From JAJDTQ01 sp965204235 (GTDB lineage Bacteria; Desulfobacterota; Binatia; UBA9968; JAJDTQ01), in contig OZ241979.1 in NCBI GenBank assembly GCA_965204235.1, forward strand, positions 1,178,001 through 1,242,000: a DNA stretch of 64,000 nt, written 5' to 3'. Under the pieces are notes generated by a model. That model worked only from the letters and a program-made list of their open reading frames with translations. It searched no databases and was not told where the DNA came from. Numbering within the stretch: the first letter of the stretch is position 1; every line of letters begins with the position of its first letter. Of the stretch, positions 44,514-51,847 are shown piece after piece. The position numbers and the translations under genes were made by a program.

Positions 44514-45002
44514 ATGGAAGCAGTCGCAGAGAAGCAGGAGGTCCGGGAACGCCCCAGGGCCTACAGGTATTCGTTGAAAACCCCCTACATGCAGCAGGGA
44601 CGGGTCACACAGCTCGTGGCCCAGACCGACAACATGTGGATCCACACCAAGATCAACTCCGAGGGAGGCGAGAACGCGGTCCACTGCCACCTGGACGAGG
44701 ACCATTCGTTCGTGGTGCTGGAAGGCCGCATGTCGGTGTTCGACGAGAAGGGCAACGAGATGACCCTGGAGAAGCACCAGGGCGTCATGATCCCCAAGGG
44801 CGCCTTCTACCGTTACCTCAACACCGGCGACGGCAACCTGGTGGTGCTGCGCATCGGGTGCGGCATCAACGCCCGGCCGCAGGGGGGCGAGGACATGCGC
44901 ATCCGCCCCGACGGCAAGCCGCTGCCGTCCGACTCGGCGGAGAACAAGACGCTTCCCCCCATCGAGATGCCCGGGAAGTTCTTCGCCGAGTCCGCGGGGT
45001 GA
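44514..45002 (+). CDS. Cupin-domain protein
   Basis: A 162-residue single-domain cupin. The beta-barrel motif 1 is NAVHCHLDEDHSFVVLEG, with metal-ligand histidines and a glutamate, and motif 2 is GVMIPKGAFYRYLNTGDG, where the usual histidine is Tyr/Arg. AAAGGAG precedes the ATG. It could bind a metal or small ligand, acting as dioxygenase-like enzyme or sensor. It lies 74 bases after the amidohydrolase, with which it is probably co-transcribed, and 153 bases before SGNH paralogue 2. Confidence 0.85.
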   Translation: MEAVAEKQEVRERPRAYRYSLKTPYMQQGRVTQLVAQTDNMWIHTKINSEGGENAVHCHLDEDHSFVVLEGRMSVFDEKGNEMTLEKHQGVMIPKGAFYRYLNTGDGNLVVLRIGCGINARPQGGEDMRIRPDGKPLPSDSAENKTLPPIEMPGKFFAESAG

Positions 45003-45091
45003 CCGCCGGGCAGTCCGGAGTCCCGCAGCGTCCTGCCCCTCGAACGAAGATCCCGTTCGTTCGAGGAGCAGGTTCCGCCTGTCCGCACCGA

Positions 45092-45120
45092 CCGTCCACA
45101 GCGGGACGCCGTGGTATCTT
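45092..45120 (+). promoter_or_regulatory. Conserved upstream module of SGNH paralogue 2
   Basis: GCGGGACGCCGTGG followed by TATCTT (45115-45120) matches the module upstream of paralogues 4-7. The -35 position is weak (CCGTCC). The -10 element ends exactly 36 bases before ATG 45156, the same distance as in the other four copies. Confidence 0.45.
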
Positions 45121-45155
45121 CGCCGCTTTCTCCACAGACTTCCCGGGGACGTCCC

Positions 45156-46394
45156 ATGAGACCCGCGCCATTTCGACCCCCCCCGAGCGGCCGGTTCCGC
45201 CGCGGGTTGCGGCTGGCGGGCTGGAATGCGCTCCTGCTCGTCCTGGGGGCGGCTCTGATCGCAATGGCCGGGGAAGCCTACCTTCGGCTGACCATGCCGT
45301 TCTTCGCGACCGCGAACGATCCCTGGCAATTCGTCCCGAACGTAGGCCCTCTCCGGCCGCCGAACACGGAGATACGCTCTACCAACCGACTCGACTTCTG
45401 GACCGTCTCCCGCACCAACAGCCTGGGCTTCCTCGACCGCGAACCCCCGAGCCCCGAGCGTGCGGCCGCAACCTGCCATATCTCGATGATCGGAGACTCC
45501 TTCGTGGAGGCGGCGCAAGTCCCCATCCACGACAAGTTCCACGTCCGACTCGAAGAACTCGCCGCCGATGAACTGCCCCACATGAACATCACCACTTCGG
45601 CCTTCGGGATTGGAGGCACCGGCCAAGTCCAGCAACTGCCGTTCTACGACGAATATGCCCGGCTGCTGCATCCCAAACTGCTCGTGCTCGTCTTCGTTCA
45701 GAATGATTTCATGAACAACGCGCCGGTCCTGAGGGCCTTGGCGTTACGAGGAGAAGTCCGGCTATCCTGGGAGCCCGCGGTGCGAAGGCGCTCGGACGGG
45801 AAGCTGGAATTGTTTCTCCCCCAAGACCCGCTTCCATCGAGTTCCCGGGCCCGGCCATCGTGGGCCGCCCGTGCCATGGAGGAAGCGGTGGACCGTTCCT
45901 GGCTCGTCCTCTGGCTGCGTGAGAAGACCTTGTCTTCTCTTCACCGGGAACCCGGGTTCATCCGGGAGGTGGAGGCTCTGAGGCGACAACCCGGCTATGC
46001 CGCCCTGCTCGAAGGATGGCGGCCCACCACGCGGAACGACATGTTTCGAGTCTTCTCTCGAAGGGACCTGCCGCCCATTTTCGAGGACGCTCTGCAATAC
46101 ACCCGCTTCGCGCTGGAGCAATTCCGGCAGCGCACCGACCGGGACGGCGCCAAGCTGGTCATCCTGGCGTCACACAAGGGCCACGGAACCCTCATGTTCG
46201 AGCGGATGAGCCAAATAGCGGCAACCCTCGATATTCCCGTCATCGAGCAAGCCGACTTCATCCTCCGCCAAGGCGCCGATCCCCAAGATGCGCATTGGCG
46301 CCAGGACGGCCACTGGAACGTTGCCGGCCACCGCTGGGCCGCCGAGACCCTGCTCGAATACATCGAGGAACGTCCGGCAATCTGTGACGGGTGA
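45156..46394 (+). CDS. Membrane-anchored SGNH/GDSL-like hydrolase, paralogue 2 of 7
   Basis: A 412-residue paralogue: membrane helix about 20-42, GDSF with Ser115, VQNDFMNN as asparagine block, and DGHWNVAGHRW with the catalytic Asp-His pair intact. Its N-terminus MRPAPFRPPPSGRFRRGLRL is in frame across a C8 tract, unlike copies 4-6. ATG 45156 was chosen because it aligns with the ATG of copy 7 and lies 36 bases after the conserved -10 element. Paralogue 3 begins one base after its stop, so the two are probably on one transcript. Confidence 0.82.
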   Translation: MRPAPFRPPPSGRFRRGLRLAGWNALLLVLGAALIAMAGEAYLRLTMPFFATANDPWQFVPNVGPLRPPNTEIRSTNRLDFWTVSRTNSLGFLDREPPSPERAAATCHISMIGDSFVEAAQVPIHDKFHVRLEELAADELPHMNITTSAFGIGGTGQVQQLPFYDEYARLLHPKLLVLVFVQNDFMNNAPVLRALALRGEVRLSWEPAVRRRSDGKLELFLPQDPLPSSSRARPSWAARAMEEAVDRSWLVLWLREKTLSSLHREPGFIREVEALRRQPGYAALLEGWRPTTRNDMFRVFSRRDLPPIFEDALQYTRFALEQFRQRTDRDGAKLVILASHKGHGTLMFERMSQIAATLDIPVIEQADFILRQGADPQDAHWRQDGHWNVAGHRWAAETLLEYIEERPAICDG

Positions 46395-46395
46395 C

Positions 46396-47628
46396 ATGAA
46401 AGAGACCGTCGAATCGAGCCGGTTCCGCCGCGGGTTGCGGCTGGCGGGTTGGAATGCGCTCCTGCTCGTCCTGGGGGCGGCTCTGATCGCAATGGCCGGG
46501 GAAGCCTGCCTCCGGCTGACCATGCCGTTCATGACGTCGAGAGGCCTCCGGGAATTCGTCCCGAACGTAGGCCATCTCAGGCCCCCGAACACGGAGATAC
46601 GCTATACGAACCAACTCGACTTCTGGAACGTCTCCCGCACCAACAGCCTCGGCTTCCTCGACCGCGAACCTCCCAGCCTCGATCGTGCCGCCGCAACCTG
46701 CCATATCTCCATCATCGGCGACTCCTTCGTGGAGGCGAGGGAGGTTCCCATCCACGACAAGTTCCAGGTTCGACTCGAAGAACTCGCCGCCGATGAACTG
46801 CCCCACCTGAACATCACCACTTCCGCCTTCGGGGTTGGAGACGTCGGCCAAGTCCAGCAACTGCCGTTCTACGACGAATATGCCCGGCTGCTGCATCCCA
46901 AACTGCTCGTGCTCGTCTTCGTTCTCAACGATTTCCCTGACAACGCGCCGGTTCTGAGAGCATTGAGGCTAGAAGGAGGGAGCGAAGAACAGCTTTTGGA
47001 GCCCACGGTGCGAAGGCGCTCGGACGGGAAGTTGGAATTGTCTCTCCCCCAAGCCCCGCTTCCATCGAGTTCCCGGACCCGGCCATCGTGGGCCGCCCGC
47101 GCCATGGAGGAAGCAGTGGACCGTTCATGGCTTCTCCACTGGTTGCGCGAGAAGAAGAGAGCCTTGTCTCCTCGTGACCAGAACCACAAGTTCATCCGGG
47201 ACTTGGAGGCTCTGAGGCGACAGCCCGACTATACCGCCCTGCTCGAAGGATGGCGGCCCACCACGCACCCCAGCATGCGGGGAATCTTCAATCGAAGGGA
47301 CCTGCCGCCCATTTTCGAGGACGCCCTGCAATACACCCGCTTCGCACTGGAACAGTTCCGGCAGCGCGCCGACCGGGACGGCGCCAAACTGGTCATCCTG
47401 GCGTCACACATGCTCCACGGACACCTCATGATCGAGCGGCTGAGCGAAATGGCCGCAACCCTCGGCATTCCCGTCATCGACCAGGGCGATTACATCCTCC
47501 GCCAAGGCGCCAGCCTCTCGGACGCCAACTGGCCCCACGACGGCCACTGGAACTCCGCCGGCCACCGCTGGGCCGCAGAGGCCCTGCTCGAACACATCGA
47601 GGAACATCCGGCAATCTGCGACGGGTGA
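46396..47628 (+). CDS. Membrane-anchored SGNH/GDSL-like hydrolase, paralogue 3 of 7
   Basis: A 410-residue paralogue with IIGDSFVEA, VLNDFPDN and DGHWNSAGHRW, so the catalytic residues are intact. It has no promoter module. Its ATG corresponds to the ATG that lies untranslated just after the stop of copies 3-6, and its first residues (MKETVES) come from that spacer, fused directly to the SRFRRGLRL start of the family. This looks like a deletion of about 100 bases between short AGCCG matches. The 3' half is nearly identical to paralogue 5. Confidence 0.82.
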   Translation: MKETVESSRFRRGLRLAGWNALLLVLGAALIAMAGEACLRLTMPFMTSRGLREFVPNVGHLRPPNTEIRYTNQLDFWNVSRTNSLGFLDREPPSLDRAAATCHISIIGDSFVEAREVPIHDKFQVRLEELAADELPHLNITTSAFGVGDVGQVQQLPFYDEYARLLHPKLLVLVFVLNDFPDNAPVLRALRLEGGSEEQLLEPTVRRRSDGKLELSLPQAPLPSSSRTRPSWAARAMEEAVDRSWLLHWLREKKRALSPRDQNHKFIRDLEALRRQPDYTALLEGWRPTTHPSMRGIFNRRDLPPIFEDALQYTRFALEQFRQRADRDGAKLVILASHMLHGHLMIERLSEMAATLGIPVIDQGDYILRQGASLSDANWPHDGHWNSAGHRWAAEALLEHIEEHPAICDG

Positions 47629-47664
47629 CATGGAGGAGACCGTCGAATCGAAGCCGTTTCAGGT

Positions 47665-47693
47665 TTGACGCAGGCGGGACGCTGTGGTATCTC
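47665..47693 (+). promoter_or_regulatory. Promoter module of SGNH paralogue 4
   Basis: TTGACG (47665-47670), a 17-base spacer and TATCTC (47688-47693) resemble a sigma-70 promoter. It ends 36 bases before ATG 47729 and is conserved in paralogues 5-7. Confidence 0.55.
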
Positions 47694-47728
47694 CGCCCCT
47701 TCCTCGACGGAACCTCACAGAGGCTCCC

Positions 47729-47770
47729 ATGGAACCCCCTGCCATTGATTATGCCCCCCTCCCCCCGTAG
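47729..47770 (+). other. Short overlapping leader frame before paralogue 4 (possible +1 frameshift site)
   Basis: ATG 47729, preceded by AGAGG, opens a 13-residue frame, MEPPAIDYAPLPP, ending in CCC CCG TAG. A +1 slip at CCC would continue into the main SGNH frame (RSRFRRAL). The main-frame ATG at 47751 lies inside it and lacks a clear ribosome site. Confidence 0.45.
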
Positions 47771-49007
47771 CCGGTTCCGCCGCGCGTTGCGTCTGGCGGG
47801 CTGGAATGCGCTCCTGCTCGTCCTGGGGGTGACTCTGATCGCAATGGCCGGGGAAGCCTGCCTCCGGCTGACCATGCCGTTCATGACGTCGAGCGACCTC
47901 CGGGAATTCGTCCCGAACGTAGGCCATCTCAGGCCCCCGAACACGGAGATACGCTATACGAACCAACTCGACTTCTGGAACGTCTCCCGCACCAACAGCC
48001 TCGGCTTCCTCGACCGCGAACCCCCCAGCCTCGATCGTGCCGCCGCAACCTGCCATATCTCCATCATCGGCGACTCCTTCGTGGAGGCAAGGGAGGTTCC
48101 CATCCACGACAAGTTCCAGGTTCGACTCGAAGAACTCGCCGCTCGCCGGTTGTCCCACCGGAACATCACTACTTCCGCCTTCGGGATTGCGGACACCGGC
48201 CAAGTCCGGCAACTGCCGTTCTACGACGAATATGCCCGGCTGCTGCATCCCAAACTGCTCGTGCTCGTCTTCGTTTACAACGATTTCGCTGACAACGCGC
48301 CCGTCTTGAGAGCATTGACGTTACGAGGAGAGGCCCGAAAGCACCTTTTGGAGCACATGGTGCGAAGGCGCTCGGACGGAAAGTTGGAATTGGTATGGTC
48401 CCGCCCCCAAGACCCGCTTCCATGGAGTCCCCGGACCCAGGCGTCATGGACCGCCGACGCCCTGAAGGAAGCGGTGGACCGTTCGTGGCTTGTCCTCTGG
48501 TTGCGCGCCAAGAAAAGAGCCTTGTTTCGAGCCTTGTTTCCTTCTGAATCCAAGCGGCATGAGTTCATCCGGGAGGTGGAGGCTCTGAGGCGACAGCCCG
48601 GCTATGCCGCGCTGCTCGAAGGATGGCGGCCCACCGGGATCCACGACATGATCCTGGTCTTCGCTCGAAGGGACCTGCCGCCCTTTTTCGAGGACGCCCT
48701 GCAATATACCCGCTTCGCGCTGGAGCAGTTCCGGCAGCGCGCCGACCGGGACGGCGCCAAACTGGTCATCCTGGCGTCACACACGTTGACGTTCTACGGA
48801 GCCCGCCTGTTCGAGCGGCTGAGCGAAATGGCCGCAACCCTCGGCATTCCCGTCATCGACCAGGGCGACCACATCCTCCGCCAAGGCGCCAAACTCGGAG
48901 ATGCGCGTTGGCGCCACGATTACCACTGGAACCTCGCCGGCCACCGATGGGCCGCAGAGGCCCTGCTCGAATACCTCGATGAACATCCGGCGATCTGCGA
49001 CGGGTGA
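47751..49007 (+). CDS. Membrane-anchored SGNH/GDSL-like hydrolase, paralogue 4 of 7
   Basis: A 418-residue paralogue with a membrane helix near residues 15-36, IIGDSFVEA, VYNDFADN and DYHWNLAGHRW. The middle (about residues 195-285) differs most from its neighbours. The in-frame ATG 47751 is taken as start, but the better ribosome site belongs to ATG 47729 in another frame, so translation may involve re-initiation or +1 frameshifting. A far-upstream in-frame GTG would run through the spacer and is less likely. Its first 130 bases are almost identical to those of paralogue 6. Confidence 0.78.
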   Translation: MPPSPRSRFRRALRLAGWNALLLVLGVTLIAMAGEACLRLTMPFMTSSDLREFVPNVGHLRPPNTEIRYTNQLDFWNVSRTNSLGFLDREPPSLDRAAATCHISIIGDSFVEAREVPIHDKFQVRLEELAARRLSHRNITTSAFGIADTGQVRQLPFYDEYARLLHPKLLVLVFVYNDFADNAPVLRALTLRGEARKHLLEHMVRRRSDGKLELVWSRPQDPLPWSPRTQASWTADALKEAVDRSWLVLWLRAKKRALFRALFPSESKRHEFIREVEALRRQPGYAALLEGWRPTGIHDMILVFARRDLPPFFEDALQYTRFALEQFRQRADRDGAKLVILASHTLTFYGARLFERLSEMAATLGIPVIDQGDHILRQGAKLGDARWRHDYHWNLAGHRWAAEALLEYLDEHPAICDG

Positions 49008-49043
49008 CATGGAGGAGACCGTCGAATCGAAGCCGTTTCGGGT

Positions 49044-49072
49044 TTGACGCAGGCGGGACGCTGTGGTATCTC
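49044..49072 (+). promoter_or_regulatory. Promoter module of SGNH paralogue 5
   Basis: TTGACG (49044-49049), a 17-base spacer and TATCTC (49067-49072), ending 36 bases before ATG 49108. It is the same module as upstream of paralogues 4, 6 and 7. Confidence 0.55.
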
Positions 49073-49107
49073 CGCCCCTTTCTCAACGGAACTTCACAGA
49101 GGCCCAC

Positions 49108-49149
49108 ATGGAACCCCGCCCCATTGATTATGCTCCCCCTCCCCCGTGA
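49108..49149 (+). other. Short overlapping leader frame before paralogue 5 (possible +1 frameshift site)
   Basis: ATG 49108 encodes MEPRPIDYAPPPP and ends in CCC CCG TGA. A +1 slip at CCC gives RDRFRRAL in the main frame. The main-frame ATG 49130 lies inside and lacks a clear ribosome site. Confidence 0.45.
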
Positions 49150-50359
49150 CAGGTTCCGCCGTGCGTTGGGTCTGGTGAGATGGAATGCGCTCCTGCTCGT
49201 CTTGGGGGCGGCTCTGATCGCAATGGCCGGGGAAGCCTACCTCCGGCTGACCGTGCCGTTCATGAAACGGAGCCAACCCTTGGAATTCGTCCCGGACGTA
49301 GGCCCTCTCCGGCCGCCGAACACGGAGGTACGCCATACGAACCTACTCGACTTCTGGAACGTCTCCCGCACCAACAGCCTCGGCTTCCTCGACCGCGAAC
49401 CCCCGAGCCCCGAGCGTGCTGCCGCAACCTGCCATATCTCCATGTTCGGCGACTCCTTGGTGGAGGCGAAGGAAGTCCCCATCCACGACAAGTTCCAGGT
49501 TCGACTCGAAGAACTCGCCGCCGATGAACTGCCCCACCTGAACATCACCACTTCCGCCTTCGGGCTTGGAGGCCTCGGCCAAGTCCAGCAACTTCCGTTC
49601 TACGACGAATATGCCCGGCTGCTGCATCCCAAACTGCTCGTGCTCGTCTTCGTTCTCAACGATTTCCCTGACAACGCGCCGGTTCTGAGAGCATTGAGGC
49701 TAGGAGGAGGGAGCGAAGAACAGCTTTTGGAGCCCACGGTGCGAAGGCGCTCGGACGGGAAGTTGGAATTGTCTCTCCCCCAAGCCCCGCTTCCATCGAG
49801 TTCCCGGACCCGGCCATCGTGGGCCGCCCGCGCCATGGAGGAAGCAGTGGACCGTTCATGGCTTCTCCACTGGTTGCGCGAGAAGAAGAGAGCCTTGTCT
49901 CCTCGTGACCAGAACCACAAGTTCATCCGGGACTTGGAGGCTCTGAGGCGACAGCCCGACTATACCGCCCTGCTCGAAGGATGGCGGCCCACCACGCACC
50001 CCAGCATGCGGGGAATCTTCAATCGAAGGGACCTGCCGCCCATTTTCGAGGACGCCCTGCAATACACCCGCTTCGCACTGGAACAGTTCCGGCAGCGCGC
50101 CGACCGGGACGGCGCCAAACTGGTCATCCTGGCGTCACACATGCTCCACGGACACCTCATGATCGAGCGGCTGAGCGAAATGGCCGCAACCCTCGGCATT
50201 CCCGTCATCGACCAGGGCGATTACATCCTCCGCCAAGGCGCCAGCCTCTCGGACGCCAACTGGCCCCACGACGGCCACTGGAACTCCGCCGGCCACCGCT
50301 GGGCCGCAGAGGCCCTGCTCGAACACATCGAGGAACATCCGGCAATCTGCGACGGGTGA
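49130..50359 (+). CDS. Membrane-anchored SGNH/GDSL-like hydrolase, paralogue 5 of 7
   Basis: A 409-residue paralogue with a membrane helix near 15-36. It is the only copy with a true GDSL box (MFGDSLVEA). It also has VLNDFPDN and DGHWNSAGHRW. From about residue 155 onward it matches paralogue 3 except for one Glu/Gly difference. ATG 49130 is the in-frame start; ATG 49108, with the better ribosome site, is one frame off. A GTG at 49004 that overlaps the preceding stop is also in frame but would translate the promoter module. Confidence 0.78.
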   Translation: MLPLPRDRFRRALGLVRWNALLLVLGAALIAMAGEAYLRLTVPFMKRSQPLEFVPDVGPLRPPNTEVRHTNLLDFWNVSRTNSLGFLDREPPSPERAAATCHISMFGDSLVEAKEVPIHDKFQVRLEELAADELPHLNITTSAFGLGGLGQVQQLPFYDEYARLLHPKLLVLVFVLNDFPDNAPVLRALRLGGGSEEQLLEPTVRRRSDGKLELSLPQAPLPSSSRTRPSWAARAMEEAVDRSWLLHWLREKKRALSPRDQNHKFIRDLEALRRQPDYTALLEGWRPTTHPSMRGIFNRRDLPPIFEDALQYTRFALEQFRQRADRDGAKLVILASHMLHGHLMIERLSEMAATLGIPVIDQGDYILRQGASLSDANWPHDGHWNSAGHRWAAEALLEHIEEHPAICDG

Positions 50360-50395
50360 CATGGAGGAGACCGTCGAATCGAAGCCGTTTCAGGT

Positions 50396-50424
50396 TTGAC
50401 GCAGGCGGGACGCTGTGGTATCTC
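50396..50424 (+). promoter_or_regulatory. Promoter module of SGNH paralogue 6
   Basis: TTGACG (50396-50401), a 17-base spacer and TATCTC (50419-50424), ending 36 bases before ATG 50460. It lies within the second copy of the 1-kb block. Confidence 0.55.
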
Positions 50425-50459
50425 CGCCCCTTCCTCGACGGAACCTCACAGAGGCTCCC

Positions 50460-50501
50460 ATGGAACCCCCTGCCATTGATTATGCCTCCCTCCCCCCGTA
50501 G
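50460..50501 (+). other. Short overlapping leader frame before paralogue 6 (possible +1 frameshift site)
   Basis: ATG 50460 encodes MEPPAIDYASLPP and ends in CCC CCG TAG, as before paralogue 4. A +1 slip would give RSRFRRAL in the main frame. Main-frame ATG 50482 lies inside. Confidence 0.45.
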
Positions 50502-51747
50502 CCGGTTCCGCCGCGCGTTGCGTCTGGCGGGCTGGAATGCGCTCCTGCTCGTCCTGGGGGCGACTCTGATCGCAATGGCCGGGGAAGCCTGCCTCCGGCT
50601 GACCAAGCCGTTCATGATATCGAGCATGCCTTGGGAATTCGTTCCGAACGCAGGCCGTCTCCGTCCGCCGAACACGGAGATACGCTATACGAACCTACTC
50701 GACTTCTGGACCGTCTCCCGCACCAACAGCCTCGGCTTCCTCGACCGCGAACCCCCAAGCCCCGAGCATGCCGCCGCAACCTGCCATATCTCCATGATCG
50801 GGGACTCCTTCGTGGAGGCGATGGAGGTTCCCATCCACGACAAGTTCCACGTCCGACTCGAAGAACTCGCAGCCGATGAACTGCCCCACCTGAACATCAC
50901 CACTTCGGCCTTTGGGATTGGAATCACCGGTCAGGTCCAGCAACTGCCGTTCTACGACGAATATGCCCGGCTGCTGCATCCCAAACTGCTCGTGCTCGTC
51001 TTCGTTCACAATGATTTCGTTGACAACGTTCATGCTGCGAGAACAGTGGACTTGGACATGTGGGGCTGGAAACACTTTGTGGAGCCCATGGTGAAAAGAC
51101 GCTCGGACGGGAAGTTGGAATTGATATGGGGCCCTCCTCCCACCCCGGATCCGCTTCCATCGAGTTCCCGGACCCGTGCATCGTGGGCCGCCCGCGCCAT
51201 GAGGAAAGCGATGGACCGTTCGTGGCTTGCCCTCTGGTTGCACAGCAAGAAGGGAGTATTGTCTCATTCTGACCGGCAACAAGCGTTCATCCGGCGCGTG
51301 AAGTTCACCCGGGGCGTGGAAGCTCTGAGTCGACGCCTCGGCTATGCCCCGCTGCCCGAAGGATGGGGCCCCACCACTCCGCACGGCATGATTGATGCCT
51401 TCGCTCAAAGGAACCTGCCTCCCGTTTTCGAGGATGCCCTGCAGTACACCGCCTTCGCGCTGGAGCAGTTCAAGCAGCGCGCCGACCGGGACGGCGCCAA
51501 ACTGGTCATCCTGGCGTCGCACATGTTGAAGACCCGCGGAACCCTCCTGTTCGAGCGAATGAGCAAAATGGCCGCAACCCTCGACATTCCCGTCATCGAC
51601 CAGACCGACTACATCCTCCGCCAAGGCGCCGATCTCCCAGACGTCCACTGGCCCCACAACAGGCACTGGAGCCCCGCCGGCCACCGCTGGGCCGCAGAGG
51701 CCCTGCTCGAATACATCGAGGAGCATCCGGCTATCTGCGACGGGTGA
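50482..51747 (+). CDS. Membrane-anchored SGNH/GDSL-like hydrolase, paralogue 6 of 7
   Basis: A 421-residue paralogue with a membrane helix near 15-36, MIGDSFVEA and VHNDFVDN. Block V is NRHWSPAGHRW, so the usual aspartate is replaced by Asn as in paralogue 1. The middle region has a short insertion around KFTRGVEALSRRLG. The start has the same ambiguity as copies 4 and 5. Esterase activity may be lost or altered, while the fold and membrane anchor are kept. Confidence 0.78.
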   Translation: MPPSPRSRFRRALRLAGWNALLLVLGATLIAMAGEACLRLTKPFMISSMPWEFVPNAGRLRPPNTEIRYTNLLDFWTVSRTNSLGFLDREPPSPEHAAATCHISMIGDSFVEAMEVPIHDKFHVRLEELAADELPHLNITTSAFGIGITGQVQQLPFYDEYARLLHPKLLVLVFVHNDFVDNVHAARTVDLDMWGWKHFVEPMVKRRSDGKLELIWGPPPTPDPLPSSSRTRASWAARAMRKAMDRSWLALWLHSKKGVLSHSDRQQAFIRRVKFTRGVEALSRRLGYAPLPEGWGPTTPHGMIDAFAQRNLPPVFEDALQYTAFALEQFKQRADRDGAKLVILASHMLKTRGTLLFERMSKMAATLDIPVIDQTDYILRQGADLPDVHWPHNRHWSPAGHRWAAEALLEYIEEHPAICDG

Positions 51748-51783
51748 CATGGAGGAGGCCGTCGAATCGAAGCCGTCCCAGGT

Positions 51784-51812
51784 TTGATGCAGGCGGGACG
51801 CTGTGGTATCTC
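51784..51812 (+). promoter_or_regulatory. Promoter module of SGNH paralogue 7
   Basis: TTGATG (51784-51789), a 17-base spacer and TATCTC (51807-51812), ending 36 bases before ATG 51848. The -35 has one change from copies 4-6. Confidence 0.5.
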
Positions 51813-51847
51813 CGCCCCTTTCTCAACGGAACTTCACAGAGGCCCAC

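Larger units (their letters stand above)
46864..47874 (+). repeat. 1011-base near-identical block, first copy
   Basis: Matches 49595-50605 at a constant offset of 2731 with three differences seen by eye (46973, 47756 and 47830). It spans the 3' half of paralogue 3, the spacer with promoter module, and the 5' end of paralogue 4. Recent duplication or gene conversion of a two-gene unit explains it. Confidence 0.85.
49595..50605 (+). repeat. 1011-base near-identical block, second copy
   Basis: Second copy of the block at 46864-47874. It spans the 3' half of paralogue 5, the spacer with promoter and leader frame, and the 5' end of paralogue 6. It ends at an A/T difference at 50606. Confidence 0.85.

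Noticed and set aside
49004..50359. Longer form of paralogue 5 starting at the GTG that overlaps the preceding stop
   Set aside because: It would translate the conserved promoter module and spacer. The same kind of extension exists for copies 4 and 6 only because the spacer happens to be open.
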